A stretch of 64,000 nucleotides of DNA from Pseudomonas oryzihabitans (lineage in GTDB: Bacteria > Pseudomonadota > Gammaproteobacteria > Pseudomonadales > Pseudomonadaceae), in contig NZ_CP021645.1 of the NCBI RefSeq assembly GCF_006384975.1, forward strand, positions 4,802,001 to 4,866,000, read 5' to 3'. Under the pieces are notes generated by a model. The model made no database searches and had not been told where the DNA came from. It was given only the letters and a program-made list of their open reading frames with translations. The translations under genes were made by a program, and so were the position numbers. This document shows positions 1-10,382 of this stretch, piece by piece (position 1 is the first letter of the stretch; each line of letters begins with the position of its first letter).

Positions 1-140
1 AGGGCTCTGACCCTCTTTTTTGGAGGCTACCGGCAGATCAATAAAATCAATGACTTAAGAAGGTGCCGAAAAAGAGGGTTGGGCCGGCGGAAATGCAGTG
101 AAAGCCTGTTGCACCAAGGACTTGGGCGGGAAATACTCTA
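1..140 (+). promoter_or_regulatory. CRISPR leader with IHF site
   Basis: A/T-richer segment directly before the first CRISPR repeat. At 45-57 it carries AATCAATGACTTA, a full match to the IHF consensus WATCAANNNNTTR; IHF bends the leader for spacer integration in type I-E and I-F systems. A 10-bp inverted repeat (CCCTCTTTTT at 11-20, AAAAAGAGGG at 69-78) brackets the IHF site. Orientation is supported by the degenerate last repeat lying at the opposite end of the array. The window starts here, so the leader may extend to the left. Confidence 0.75.
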
Positions 141-468
141 GTTCACTGCCGTGTAGGCAGCTTAGAAAATCATGAGGCGCTCCCAGTCATCGTCTGATGC
201 GTTCACTGCCGTGTAGGCAGCTTAGAAATCCTCGCAGCCAGCGAGCGCGGCGATCTGCGCGTTCACTGCCGTGTAGGCAGCTTGGAAAACGTAGGCTTGT
301 TGTTCGCGGCTCCCATGAGGGTTCACTGCCGTGTAGGCAGCTTAGAAATTCGCCATCTCCAGGCATTTTTTGATCTTTTCGTTCACTGCCGTGTAGGCAG
401 CTTAAAAAGCGCTCCGGCGCCCATCGGGACCTACGCCATAGTTCACTGCCGTACAGGCAGCTAGCCTT
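141..468 (+). CRISPR. Type I-F CRISPR array, 6 repeats, 5 spacers
   Basis: Six 28-bp units start at 141, 201, 261, 321, 381 and 441 at an exact 60-bp period, so all five spacers are 32 bp, the type I-F length. The repeat begins GTTCACTGCCGTGTAGGCAG and holds the Cas6f/Csy4 hairpin CTGCC-GTGTA-GGCAG. Units 1, 2 and 4 are identical. Unit 3 ends CTTGGAAA and unit 5 ends CTTAAAAA. Unit 6 has loop GTACA and a lost 3' end, marking the leader-distal end. The usual I-F repeat ends CTAAGAAA; here it is CTTAGAAA. No cas genes are in the window; they may lie to the left or at another locus. Confidence 0.97.
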
Positions 469-512
469 TCACCCCTTCTACGCTCGTGCTCTTCCACGCC
501 AAGCCCCGCTGA

Positions 513-1430
513 TCAAGGCTGCTGACCGCAGCTCGTCGGCACCGCCTGGCCTCGATCCGCATCGCGCTCCGCCGCATTCAGGCACAGCAACCCAGCTAGG
601 GCGAACAGCAGGCCGAGCAGCATGCCCGGCGCCAAGGGTTCGTCAAAGCAGGCCCAGGCCCACAGCAGGGCCACCGGTGGGCTCAGATAGAGGGCACCGC
701 TGACCGCCTGGGGGCTGCCTTGGCGTAGACACAGCCAGTAGAGGCCGTAGCCGAGCAGCGTCGGGATCAGCAGCCAGAGCACCGCCAGGGCGAAACCGGG
801 GGTCAAGGGCGGGCGCAACGGACCTTCCAGGCCGGCCGCCACCGTCATCACCAGGCTGCTGGCAGCAAGCTGGATGAACAACAGTGTTGGCAGCGCCAGG
901 TTGCTGGGCGGCAGGCGACTCTGCACCAGGGTTGCCAGGGCCAGTGCCAGGGCGCCGCCGAGGGGCAGGACATAGGCCCAGCCGGGCGCCACGCCCAGGC
1001 CCAGTCCTGCTCCGGTGGCGAGCAGCACCCCGGTCAGCCCCAGGCCCAGCCCGAGCCACTGGCGCCCGCTGGTGCGTTGTCCGGGCAAGAGGCAGCAACC
1101 CAGGGCCACCAGCAGCGGCGACAGATCCGAGAGCAGCGCGGCCAGCCCCGGCGAGACGCCCAGTTCGATGGCCTTGGCGGAGGGAGCGATGCAGCCGGCG
1201 AAGGCGAGGGCGCCGATGGCTGCCTGCTGCCCGATGATCCGCAGCGGCAGCCGCCGCAATTCAGTCCAGGCGAAGGGCAACAGCAGCAGGGCGGCCAGGG
1301 CGAAGCGCCAGAACGTGACCAACAGGGTGGGCGCCTGGTCCGCGGCGTAGCGATAGCCGACGAAGCCGGCACTCCAGCACAACACCAGGGCGAACTGACG
1401 CAACAAAGCGGAAGACAGGATGGCAGGCAT
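513..1430 (-). CDS. EamA/DMT-family exporter
   Basis: Predicted inner-membrane metabolite exporter of the drug/metabolite transporter superfamily, about 305 residues. It shows roughly ten hydrophobic segments in two homologous halves, with Gly/Ala/Leu-rich helices and the typical charged loop between helices. The start at 1430 (MPAILSS) is chosen because GGAG lies about 8 bases upstream; an in-frame ATG at 1487 would add a polar 19-residue leader and approach the divergent regulator. The LysR gene at 1527 faces away from it across the shared promoter region, so it is the likely regulator. Substrate unknown: members export amino acids, purines or other small metabolites. Confidence 0.85.
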   Translation of the reverse strand: MPAILSSALLRQFALVLCWSAGFVGYRYAADQAPTLLVTFWRFALAALLLLPFAWTELRRLPLRIIGQQAAIGALAFAGCIAPSAKAIELGVSPGLAALLSDLSPLLVALGCCLLPGQRTSGRQWLGLGLGLTGVLLATGAGLGLGVAPGWAYVLPLGGALALALATLVQSRLPPSNLALPTLLFIQLAASSLVMTVAAGLEGPLRPPLTPGFALAVLWLLIPTLLGYGLYWLCLRQGSPQAVSGALYLSPPVALLWAWACFDEPLAPGMLLGLLFALAGLLCLNAAERDADRGQAVPTSCGQQP

Positions 1431-1526
1431 GACCAGACTCCGGTGAGGGGATGCCTTGAGCCTGGCGTAGGGTGGTAATACACTCAAACGACATTATCTG
1501 TAGATATGGTTCGATAAAAACGCATC

Positions 1527-2387
1527 ATGCCCGCGCCCCTCGATATCGACGTCCTGCGCACCTTCCACACCATCGTCCGGCTGGGGCAGTTTCGTGCGGC
1601 CTCGTTGCAGCTCAACCGCAGTCCCTCGGCGGTGAGCAGCCAGATCCGTCGGCTGGAAGAGCAGACCGGTGGGCGGCTGTTCGAGCGTGACAACCAGGCG
1701 GTGACCCTGACCCCGCTCGGACGCCGGGTCTTGCTGGAAACCGCTGAGCTGTTGCAGGCCCATGACCGCATCCTCGCCGGACTCACCGGCCAGCCGGTAG
1801 TAGGCGAGGTGCGCCTGGGCGTGGCCGAGGACTACGCCGCCCGGCTGCTCAAGGAGGTGCTCCCACGACTGCAGGGCGAGCACCCCGGCATCGTCCTGGA
1901 AGTCCTCACCGGCAACAGCGGCCAGCTCCGGCGCTGGCTCGCCCAGGGCCTGCTGGACCTGGCGTTGCTGGTAGGGCCAACCGGCGCTGGCCAGGCGGAA
2001 GGCCAGGTGTTCGGTCATACGCAACCGGTCTGGGTCGCCGGCCCCGGCCTGGTGCTCACCCCGGACACCAGCGTGCCCCTGGCCTTACACGGCGAGGGCT
2101 GTAGCTATCGCGAATTGGGTATCGACCTGCTGACCCGGCAGAACCGTCGCTGGCAGGCGGTGATGACCAGCGCAGCCTCTTCGGCACTGGAGGCGGCCGT
2201 CGAACTGGGCCAGGCGGTGGCCATCATCGACCGGGCGCGCATGACTCCACCCATGCGCGAATTGCTGCCGGACGAGGGTTTTCCCGCCTTGCCGTTGCAC
2301 GAATTGCGGCTGGCTTCGCCGCCTGGCGAGCGCAGTCCGGCTTGTGAGAGGTTAGCGGGATTGATCGCCGAGGATTTCAGGTTGTAG
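1527..2387 (+). CDS. LysR-family transcriptional regulator
   Basis: DNA-binding regulator of 286 residues. The N-terminal winged helix (about residues 5-65) has the LysR pattern: FHTIVRLGQFRAAS, then a recognition helix region SPSAVSSQIRRLEEQ and a wing ending in TPLGRR. The remaining ~200 residues form the periplasmic-binding-like effector domain. It is divergent from the EamA exporter, the usual arrangement for a LysR protein controlling its neighbour and itself. Its 3' end overlaps the 3' end of the convergent second LysR gene by 11 bp. Effector unknown. Confidence 0.9.
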   Translation: MPAPLDIDVLRTFHTIVRLGQFRAASLQLNRSPSAVSSQIRRLEEQTGGRLFERDNQAVTLTPLGRRVLLETAELLQAHDRILAGLTGQPVVGEVRLGVAEDYAARLLKEVLPRLQGEHPGIVLEVLTGNSGQLRRWLAQGLLDLALLVGPTGAGQAEGQVFGHTQPVWVAGPGLVLTPDTSVPLALHGEGCSYRELGIDLLTRQNRRWQAVMTSAASSALEAAVELGQAVAIIDRARMTPPMRELLPDEGFPALPLHELRLASPPGERSPACERLAGLIAEDFRL

Positions 2388-3312
2388 CCAAGCGCCCGGA
2401 GCCTGGTTGATCAGTTGCCTCAGGGGCTCCCGGCAGCATCCGCGCGCAGAGGAAGTCCACCAGGGCGCGAATCTTGGGTGCCGGTTGCTTACTGACCGGC
2501 CAGAGCACATGGAACACCCCGGTGTGTATCTGCCGATCAGCCAACACCGTGCACAGACTGCCATCGGCCAGGGCCTCCGCCACGGCGAAATCCGGCAGGT
2601 AGGCGATACCCAGGCCGCGTAGGGCGAAGCACAGGCGGGTCTCGATGTTGTTGCAGATCATCGAGGTGGGTAACACTACCTCGGCTTCGCCAGGTAACTG
2701 CTGCAGCGCCCAGGTTTCCAGCTTGCCGCTGTTGGGAAAGCGATAGTGCAGGCAGGCGTGCTGCTGCAGGTCGGCCGGCGTCTTCGGCCTGCCGCGCCGG
2801 GCCAGATAATCTGGCGAGGCGACCAGATGCATCCTGAAGGTGCCCAGCCGCCGTGCGGCCAGCCGTGAATCCGAGGGTTCGCCGGTACGGACCACGGCGT
2901 CGAAACCCTCTTCGATGACATCGACCATGCGGTCGGTGAAATCCAGGTCCAGCTCGATCTGCGGATACTCGCGCATGAATTCACCGAGTACCGGCAGCAC
3001 CAGTGAACTCACCAGGGGCAGACTGACCCGCAGGCGTCCGCGTGGGGTGGCGGTGGCTTGTGACAACTCCAGTTCCGCCGCCTCGATCTCGGCAAGTATG
3101 CGGCGACTGCGCTCCAGGAAGAGGGCGCCCTCGGCCGTCAGGGTGATGCTGCGTGTACTGCGATGGAACAGGCGTACGCCGAGCTTATCTTCCAGGCGTG
3201 CCACGCTCTTGCCGATAGCCGATGCTGATACGCCCAGCAGGCGGCCTGCCGCGACGAAACTGCGCGTTTCGGCTACCTGCACGAACACCACGAAGCCGTT
3301 AAGACTGTCCAT
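2377..3312 (-). CDS. LysR-family transcriptional regulator
   Basis: About 311 residues. The N-terminal HTH reads MDSLNGFVVFVQVAETRSF followed by SASAIGKSVARLEDKLG and RSTRSITLTAEG, close to the AaeR/CrgA-like LysR branch. The effector domain includes DFTDRMVDVIEEGFDAVVR, typical of that branch. The start at 3312 (MDSLNG) is preferred over 3330, which adds MSGKSG before the conserved start. It is divergent from the serine hydrolase/MFS operon at 3432, which is its likely target. Confidence 0.9.
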   Translation of the reverse strand: MDSLNGFVVFVQVAETRSFVAAGRLLGVSASAIGKSVARLEDKLGVRLFHRSTRSITLTAEGALFLERSRRILAEIEAAELELSQATATPRGRLRVSLPLVSSLVLPVLGEFMREYPQIELDLDFTDRMVDVIEEGFDAVVRTGEPSDSRLAARRLGTFRMHLVASPDYLARRGRPKTPADLQQHACLHYRFPNSGKLETWALQQLPGEAEVVLPTSMICNNIETRLCFALRGLGIAYLPDFAVAEALADGSLCTVLADRQIHTGVFHVLWPVSKQPAPKIRALVDFLCARMLPGAPEATDQPGSGRLATT

Positions 3313-3431
3313 GCCGCTTTTCCCAGACATTGCGGATATTCAGTTCCGCACATCGAGGAACTGTAGCCGGCTTTTTCTTCAATCCAAGGCTTTTTATCGT
3401 CGTGGCACTACCTGCAAGCGAGGGCTGTGCC

Positions 3432-4622
3432 ATGACGAATCTCCAGCGTGTCCTGGATAAGGCTGTTTCCACCCGACTGTCTGCCCCGGTCCAGGCTGTC
3501 GTTCAACGTGCCCTGGATGAGCAGCGACTGGTCGGCGCCGTGGTTCTCGTCGTCCGGGATGGTGAGCTGATCCACCGACAGGCCGCCGGTTTCGCCGACC
3601 GGGAAAAGGCGCAGCCGATGACCTTGCATACCCTGTTCCGCCTGGCCTCGGTGACCAAGCCCATCGTCTCCACCGCAGCGCTGGTGCTGGTGGCGCGAGG
3701 TCTGCTCGAACTCGATGCGCCCGTTGCGCGCTGGCTGCCGGAGTTCTGCCCGAGCCTGGCCGATGGCCGTCCGGCAGCCATCACCACGCGGCAATTGCTC
3801 AGCCATACGGCTGGCTTGGGTTATCGTTTCCTGGAAACCACCGCGCAGGGGACCTATGCCCAGGCTGGCGTGTCGGACGGGATGGATGCCGCGAGTATTG
3901 GCCTCGCCGAGAACCTGCGCCGCCTCGCCAGCGTGCCGCTGTTGTACACGCCGGGTACCGCGTGGGGCTATTCGCTGGCCACCGATGTGCTGGGCGCGCT
4001 GATCGAGCGTATCCAGGGCATGCCATTGGACGAGGTGGTACGGCAACTGGTGACCGGCCCCCTGGGCATGGCCGATACCGGCTTCGTCGCCCGTGATCCC
4101 GGGCGGATGGCGACCGCCTATGTCAACGGCTTGCCACGCCCGCACCCTTTGGCCGAAGGCGAGACGGTTCCGGTGTTCGAGGACACCGTCGGTATCACCT
4201 ACAGCCCGGCGCGCATCTTCGACGCCCAGGCCTTCCCGTCAGGAGGGGCCGGGATGGCGGGTACTGCCGGGGATTTCCTGCAACTGCTGGAGACGTTGCG
4301 GCGGGGCGGCGGGACGCTGCTGCCTGCTGGACTGGTCGAGGAGCTGGGACGGGATCAAACCGGAGGCTTGGAATTGCCCGGCATGCCAGGCGTCGGTTTC
4401 GGCCTGGGCTGCTCGGTCTTGCGTGATCCCAGGCTTGCGGCGTCACCCGAATCCCCAGGCACCTGGCGCTGGGGTGGTGCCTACGGTCACTCCTGGTTCG
4501 TTGATCGGGCGCGGGGGCTGAGCGTGGTGGCCTTCACCAATACCCTGTACGAAGGCATGTCCGGTCGTTTCGTTACCGAGTTGCGCGATGCGGTCTACGA
4601 GATTGGGGAGTTCGGGCGATGA
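3432..4622 (+). CDS. Serine hydrolase, class C beta-lactamase/esterase fold
   Basis: Predicted 396-residue hydrolase of the beta-lactamase-related family (EstB-like esterases, penicillin-binding-protein-like). The catalytic SxxK motif is SVTK in FRLASVTKPIV, the Tyr motif is in WGYSLATDV, and the third motif is replaced by GHSW near the C-terminus, as is common in esterase members. No clear signal peptide follows the chosen start, so a cytoplasmic location is inferred. GAGGG lies about 8 bases before the ATG at 3432; the frame is open upstream to 3330 but that extension runs into the divergent LysR gene. It overlaps the downstream MFS gene (ATGA), so the two are translationally coupled. Substrate unknown; it should not be called a resistance beta-lactamase. 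Confidence 0.85.
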   Translation: MTNLQRVLDKAVSTRLSAPVQAVVQRALDEQRLVGAVVLVVRDGELIHRQAAGFADREKAQPMTLHTLFRLASVTKPIVSTAALVLVARGLLELDAPVARWLPEFCPSLADGRPAAITTRQLLSHTAGLGYRFLETTAQGTYAQAGVSDGMDAASIGLAENLRRLASVPLLYTPGTAWGYSLATDVLGALIERIQGMPLDEVVRQLVTGPLGMADTGFVARDPGRMATAYVNGLPRPHPLAEGETVPVFEDTVGITYSPARIFDAQAFPSGGAGMAGTAGDFLQLLETLRRGGGTLLPAGLVEELGRDQTGGLELPGMPGVGFGLGCSVLRDPRLAASPESPGTWRWGGAYGHSWFVDRARGLSVVAFTNTLYEGMSGRFVTELRDAVYEIGEFGR

Positions 4623-5827
4623 GCGGGGTAGGCCAAGATCGCTTGCCCTGGGCTGCATTGCTGGCACTGGCCATGGCGGCTTTCATCACCATTCTCACCG
4701 AAGCGCTACCGGCCGGACTGCTGTCGCAAATGGCGCAAGGCTTGGCGGTGTCCGAAGGGTGGATCGGCCAGACCGTGACCCTTTATGCCCTGGGTTCATT
4801 GATAGCAGCGATGCCGCTGACCGCCGCCACGCAAGGAGTACGCCGGCGCCCACTCTTGCTGATGGCCATTGGCGGATTCTTCGTCGCCAATACCCTCACC
4901 GCGCTTTCGACCAGCTACCTGCTGACGCTGGCGGCGCGTTTCCTGGCTGGCGTCGCGGCCGGGCTGCTGTGGGCACTGCTGGCGGGCTATGCGGCCCGTC
5001 TGGTGCCCGAACACCAGCGCGGTAGAGCGATCGCCGTCGCCATGGTGGGCACGCCCCTGGCGCTCTCTCTCGGCGTGCCCGTAGGCACTTGGCTTGGGAG
5101 TCTGCTGGGCTGGAGGCCGTGCTTCGGGCTCATGAGCTTACTGGCACTGGCGCTCATGCTCTGGGTCCGCATCAAGTTGCCGGACTTCGCCGGCCAGGCA
5201 GCGGAGCAGCGCCCGTCATTGGGACAGGTGTTCCGGTTGCCTGGGGTGCGCTCGGTACTCTTCGTGGTGCTGACCTTCGTGTTGGCGCATAACCTCCTCT
5301 ACACCTACATCACCCCCTTCCTGGCGGCTGTCGGCATGGCCGGGCGCGTGGATCTGGTCTTGCTGGTGTTCGGCGGAGCATCGCTGCTGGGTATCTGGAT
5401 CGTCGGTGTGCTGATCGACCGTCACCTGCGTGCCTTGACCCTGGCCAGCACCTGCCTGTTCGGTCTCGCCGCGCTGGCACTCGGCCTGGCGTCCGGGCGG
5501 CTTGCCGTGGTCTACCTGGCGATAGCCGCCTGGGGGCTGGCCTTCGGCGGGGCGGCCACGCTGTTCCAGACCGCTCTGGCCAGAACCGCGGGCGAGGCCG
5601 CGGATGTCGCCCAGTCCATGCTGGTCACCGTCTGGAATAGCGCGATTGCCGGTGGCGGACTGCTTGGCGGGTTGCTGCTGGAGCGGCTGGGCGTTGGGGC
5701 TTTCGCACCGGTGTTGCTGGGGCTGTTGGGGCTGACGCTGGTGGTGGTGTGGACGGCGCGGCGGCAGGGTTTTGCGGCCGATACCAACCCAACACCGCTC
5801 ACGTTATCGGGGGAGCCGCGATCATGA
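4619..5827 (+). CDS. MFS transporter, AraJ/sugar-efflux-like
   Basis: 402-residue inner-membrane transporter with 12 predicted helices. The N-terminal half has the motif-A-like loop after helix 2 (AATQGVRRRPLL) and the arabinose/chloramphenicol-efflux type helix 4-5 region (GMA-like VGTPLALSLGVPVGTWLG). It starts inside the stop codon of the serine hydrolase gene, suggesting the pair handles one compound: export plus hydrolysis. The substrate cannot be read from sequence. The operon probably answers to the divergent LysR regulator. Confidence 0.88.
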   Translation: MSGVGQDRLPWAALLALAMAAFITILTEALPAGLLSQMAQGLAVSEGWIGQTVTLYALGSLIAAMPLTAATQGVRRRPLLLMAIGGFFVANTLTALSTSYLLTLAARFLAGVAAGLLWALLAGYAARLVPEHQRGRAIAVAMVGTPLALSLGVPVGTWLGSLLGWRPCFGLMSLLALALMLWVRIKLPDFAGQAAEQRPSLGQVFRLPGVRSVLFVVLTFVLAHNLLYTYITPFLAAVGMAGRVDLVLLVFGGASLLGIWIVGVLIDRHLRALTLASTCLFGLAALALGLASGRLAVVYLAIAAWGLAFGGAATLFQTALARTAGEAADVAQSMLVTVWNSAIAGGGLLGGLLLERLGVGAFAPVLLGLLGLTLVVVWTARRQGFAADTNPTPLTLSGEPRS

Positions 5828-5858
5828 GGGCTTAGGTACTGTTCTTTAGCTGTTGCAC

Positions 5859-5879
5859 GGACTCAGCCTGGCTGAGTCC
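5859..5879. repeat. Perfect 21-bp palindrome after MFS gene
   Basis: GGACTCAGCC-T-GGCTGAGTCC is a perfect 10-bp dyad 31 bp after the MFS stop. It could end transcription of the upstream operon, but no T-run follows, so an operator or Rho-dependent end is also possible. Confidence 0.5.
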
Positions 5880-5987
5880 CCACCTGCGCTCATTTCGCCA
5901 CGCTGATCGCCGAAGATTTTCGACTCTGAACAGCTCTACAGCTGGGCTTTCCTTAAGGCTTGGCGCAAATCAGACGCTGTAGCCTTG

Positions 5988-6047
5988 CTGTCATCTTCCC
6001 CTGGCATGTTGCCTTCCGAACATGAGAGGCGCGTTTCCGCGCCTCTC
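5988..6047 (+). promoter_or_regulatory. ugp upstream region: Pho-box-like repeats and hairpin
   Basis: Upstream of ugpB, CTGTCAT (5988-5994) and CTGGCAT (6001-6007) resemble PhoB half-sites, but they are 6 bp apart rather than the usual 4, so this is only suggestive. A perfect 10-bp stem with a 4-base loop (6024-6033 / 6038-6047, GAGAGGCGCG arms) ends 29 bases before the ATG. It could be a 5' leader structure or the end of upstream transcription. Confidence 0.35.
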
Positions 6048-6076
6048 GCCATCGGACGATCAGCAAGGGTGCGGAC

Positions 6077-7393
6077 ATGCAGGCTTCGCTTCGCGGTATG
6101 ACGTTGGGATTGGTTCTCGGGCTGATGAGTGGCGGCCAGGCGCTGGCGGCGACGCCCATTCCCTTCTGGCATGCCATGGATGCTGAGCTTGGCAAGGAGG
6201 TCGACTCCCTGGCCCAGCGCTTCAACCAGGCGCACCCGGAGTTCCAGGTTCAGCCGGTGTACAAGGGCAACTACGATCAGACGCTGGCCGCGGGGATCGC
6301 CGCCTTCCGTACCGGCCAGCCGCCGGCCATCCTGCAGGTCTACGAAGTCGGCACTGCGACCATGATGGCCTCCAAGGCCATCGAGCCGGTCTACCAGGTG
6401 TTCAAGGATGCCGGCCTGAAACTGGACGAGGCGCGCTTCGTGCCCACCATCGCCAGCTACTACAGCGATGCCAAGACCGGCCAACTGCTGTCCATGCCGT
6501 TCAACAGCTCCACTCCGGTGCTCTACTACAACAAGGACGCCTTCAAGAAGGCCGGCCTGAATCCGGATGCGCCGCCCAAGACCTGGCAGGAACTGGCCGA
6601 GGACAGCGCCAAGTTGCGCGCAGCCGGCATGCAATGTGGCTATGCCAGCGGCTGGCAGAGCTGGATTCAGCTGGAGAACTTCAGTGCCTGGAACGGCCTG
6701 CCGTTCGCCAGCCTCGACAATGGCTTCGGCGGCACCGGTGCGGTGCTGGAATTCAACAAGGCGCCCCAGGTGAAGCACATCGCCCTGCTGCAGGCGATGG
6801 GCAAGAAGGGTGACTTCACCTACGTCGGGCGCAAGGACGAACCCACCGAGAAGTTCTACAACGGCGACTGCGGCCTGCTGACTACCTCGTCCGGCTCGCT
6901 GGCCAATATCAGCCACTACGCCAAGTTCGACTTCGGCGTGGGCATGATGCCCTATGACGCCGACCTCAAGGGCGCGCCGCAGAACGCCATCATCGGCGGC
7001 GCCAGCCTCTGGGTGTTCAAGGGCCAGGATCCGGCGGTGAAGCGCGGCGTGGCCGAATTCATGGCCTTCCTGGCGCAGCCGGAGATCGCCGCCGAATGGC
7101 ACCAGAAGACCGGTTACCTGCCGATCACCACGGCGGCCTACGACCTGACCCGCGAGCAGGGCTTCTATGCCAAGCATCCGGGGGCCGACGTGGCCATCCG
7201 CCAGATGCTCAACAAGCCGCCGCTGCCCTTCACCAAGGGCCTGCGCCTGGGCAACATGCCGCAGATCCGCACCGTGATCGATGAGGAACTGGAAAGCGTC
7301 TGGACCGGCAAGCAGAGCCCGCAGCAGGCATTGGATGCCGCTGTGCAGCGCGGTGATGTGCTGCTGCGACGCTTCGAGAAATCCACCCAGTAA
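6077..7393 (+). CDS. ugpB: sn-glycerol-3-phosphate ABC transporter substrate-binding protein
   Basis: Periplasmic receptor of the Ugp importer, 438 residues, family-typical length. A Sec signal peptide (positive MQASLRG, hydrophobic core, cleavage near ALA-ATP, about residue 24) precedes the mature domain, which starts with the UgpB-like PIPFWHAM. Other family segments are [20 protein letters not shown] and [15 protein letters not shown]. It binds glycerol-3-phosphate or glycerophosphodiesters and delivers them to UgpAE. First gene of ugpBAEC; glpQ at 39.3 kb can produce its ligand. Family membership is very clear; the ligand is inferred from homology. Confidence 0.94.
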   Translation: MQASLRGMTLGLVLGLMSGGQALAATPIPFWHAMDAELGKEVDSLAQRFNQAHPEFQVQPVYKGNYDQTLAAGIAAFRTGQPPAILQVYEVGTATMMASKAIEPVYQVFKDAGLKLDEARFVPTIASYYSDAKTGQLLSMPFNSSTPVLYYNKDAFKKAGLNPDAPPKTWQELAEDSAKLRAAGMQCGYASGWQSWIQLENFSAWNGLPFASLDNGFGGTGAVLEFNKAPQVKHIALLQAMGKKGDFTYVGRKDEPTEKFYNGDCGLLTTSSGSLANISHYAKFDFGVGMMPYDADLKGAPQNAIIGGASLWVFKGQDPAVKRGVAEFMAFLAQPEIAAEWHQKTGYLPITTAAYDLTREQGFYAKHPGADVAIRQMLNKPPLPFTKGLRLGNMPQIRTVIDEELESVWTGKQSPQQALDAAVQRGDVLLRRFEKSTQ

Positions 7394-7401
7394 GGCTGAA
7401 C

Positions 7402-7439
7402 CCCGGCGACGCCCATGTAAGCGCGTGGGCGTCGCCGGG
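7402..7439 (+). terminator. Intercistronic 14-bp hairpin between ugpB and ugpA
   Basis: Perfect 14-bp stem (7402-7415 / 7426-7439, arms CCCGGCGACGCCCA) with a 10-base loop, starting 9 bases after the ugpB stop. There is no T-run, so it is more likely an mRNA-stabilising or attenuating element that leaves more binding-protein message than permease message, as known for the malE-malF gap. Confidence 0.6.
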
Positions 7440-7472
7440 TCGGTCCCCTTCACTCCAGGCTCTCCTTCGCCC

Positions 7473-8360
7473 ATGTCCGCATCCCGTCAGGTGTTCCCCT
7501 CCGGTTGGCTGCCCTATGCGCTGCTGGCGCCGCAGCTGGCGATCACCGCCGTGTTCTTTCTCTGGCCGGCCGGCAAGACCCTCTGGTATTCGCTGCAAAG
7601 CCTCGATCCCTTCGGGCTGAACAGCCAGTTCGTCGGCCTGGACAATTTCAAGCAGCTATTCCACGACCCCCTGTACCTGGCCTCCTTCTGGACCACCCTG
7701 AAATTCAGCGCCCTGGTGGCCGGCTGCGGCCTGCTGGTGTCCCTGGTCTTCGCCGCCCTGGTCGACCTGGTGGCGCGCGGCAGCCGGATCTACCAGACCC
7801 TGCTGTTGCTGCCCTATGCGGTGGCCCCGGCCGTGGCCGCGGTGTTGTGGATGTTTCTGTTCAATCCCGGGCTCGGCTTGATCACCGTGGCCTTGGAGCA
7901 TTACGGCTATGCCTGGAACCAGGCCCAGAATCCCGGCCAGGCCATGTTCCTGGTGGTGCTCGCCTCGGTGTGGAAGCAGATCAGCTACAACTTCCTGTTC
8001 TTCTTCGCCGCGCTGCAGTCCATCCCCCGTTCGCTGATGGAGGCCGCCGCCATCGACGGCGCCGGGCCCGTGCGGCGCTTCCTGCAGCTGTCCCTGCCGC
8101 TGATCGCCCCGGTGAGCTTCTTCCTGCTGGTGGTCAACCTGATCTACGCCTTCTTCGACACCTTCCCGGTGATCGATGCGGCCACCGGCGGCGGGCCGGT
8201 GCAGGCCACCACCACCCTGATCTACAAGATCTACCGCGAGGGCTATACCGGCCTCGACCTGTCGGCCTCCGCCGCCCAATCGGTGGTGCTGATGCTGCTG
8301 GTCATCGTGCTCACGGTGGTGCAATTCCGCTATGTCGAACGCCGGGTGCGCTACCAATGA
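7473..8360 (+). CDS. ugpA: Glycerol-3-phosphate ABC transporter permease UgpA
   Basis: Inner-membrane permease of the MalF type, 295 residues with about six helices. The EAA loop that contacts the ATPase reads [14 protein letters not shown], followed by LPLIAP. The start at 7473 ([15 protein letters not shown]) follows the intercistronic hairpin; the same frame is open much further upstream inside ugpB, but that extension is not protein-like. Its stop overlaps the ugpE start (ATGA). It pairs with UgpE to form the channel energised by UgpC. Confidence 0.93.
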   Translation: MSASRQVFPSGWLPYALLAPQLAITAVFFLWPAGKTLWYSLQSLDPFGLNSQFVGLDNFKQLFHDPLYLASFWTTLKFSALVAGCGLLVSLVFAALVDLVARGSRIYQTLLLLPYAVAPAVAAVLWMFLFNPGLGLITVALEHYGYAWNQAQNPGQAMFLVVLASVWKQISYNFLFFFAALQSIPRSLMEAAAIDGAGPVRRFLQLSLPLIAPVSFFLLVVNLIYAFFDTFPVIDAATGGGPVQATTTLIYKIYREGYTGLDLSASAAQSVVLMLLVIVLTVVQFRYVERRVRYQ

Positions 8361-9202
8361 TCGAGAATCGCCGCGGGCTGACGCTGTTCTGCCACCTGAT
8401 GCTGATCCTGGGCATCGGCGTCATCCTCTTTCCGCTCTATGTGGCGGTCGTCGCCGCGACCCTCGACGACCAGGCGGTGTTCGCCGCGCCCATGACCCTG
8501 GTGCCGGGCCGCCACCTCTGGGACAACCTGAGCCTGACCTGGACCCAGGGCGTGGGCAACAACACCGCCCCCTTCTGGCGGCTACTGCTCAACAGCTTCC
8601 TGATGGCGCTGGGCATCACCCTGGGCAAGCTCTCGGTGTCCATCCTCTCGGCCTTCGCCATCGTCTGGTTTCGCTTTCCGCTGCGCACCCTGGCTTTCTG
8701 GCTGATCTTCATCACCCTGATGTTGCCGGTGGAGGTGCGCATCTTTCCCACCGTGGACACCATCGGCCAACTGGGGATGATGAACAGCTACGCCGGCCTG
8801 ACCCTGCCGCTGATGGCCTCGGCCACCGCCACCTTCCTGTTCCGCCAGTTCTTCCTGACCCTGCCCGATGAATTGCTGGAAGCCGCGCGCATCGACGGCG
8901 CCTCGCCGATGCGCTTCTTTCGCGACATCGTGCTGCCGCTGTCGCGGACCAATATCGCGGCGCTGTTCGTCATCACCTTCATCTACGGCTGGAACCAGTA
9001 TCTCTGGCCGCTCCTGATCGTCAGCAACCCCGACCTCGGCACAGCCGTGGCGGGCATCCGCGGCATGCTCTCGCTCGGTGAGCGGGCGCCGCAGTGGAAC
9101 CAGGTGATGGCGGCCATGCTGCTGACCCTGATCCCACCGGTGGCGGTGGTGCTGGTTATGCAACGCGCCTTCGTGCGCGGTCTGGTGGATAGCGAAAAGT
9201 AA
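8357..9202 (+). CDS. ugpE: Glycerol-3-phosphate ABC transporter permease UgpE
   Basis: Second permease of the importer, MalG type, 281 residues. It begins with a short cytoplasmic tail and a first helix ([21 protein letters not shown]). The EAA motif is [22 protein letters not shown]. It overlaps ugpA by 4 bp and is followed 2 bp later by ugpC, so the three are translationally coupled. Confidence 0.93.
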   Translation: MIENRRGLTLFCHLMLILGIGVILFPLYVAVVAATLDDQAVFAAPMTLVPGRHLWDNLSLTWTQGVGNNTAPFWRLLLNSFLMALGITLGKLSVSILSAFAIVWFRFPLRTLAFWLIFITLMLPVEVRIFPTVDTIGQLGMMNSYAGLTLPLMASATATFLFRQFFLTLPDELLEAARIDGASPMRFFRDIVLPLSRTNIAALFVITFIYGWNQYLWPLLIVSNPDLGTAVAGIRGMLSLGERAPQWNQVMAAMLLTLIPPVAVVLVMQRAFVRGLVDSEK

Positions 9203-9204
9203 CC

Positions 9205-10290
<1,086 letters not shown>

Positions 10291-10382
10291 GCACGCCGGT
10301 CCGGTCGGTGGGCGGCATGGTTTCCCTCCTGCGCCCGGGGAGGGGATACTGCGCCTCTTTGCCGCTTCGACCCCCAAGGCCC

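Noticed and set aside
282-464. Open frame across the CRISPR array
   Set aside because: It consists of translated repeats and spacers and has no ribosome site.
3432-4622. Calling the serine hydrolase an AmpC resistance gene
   Set aside because: No signal peptide and no KTG motif; it fits the esterase-like branch.
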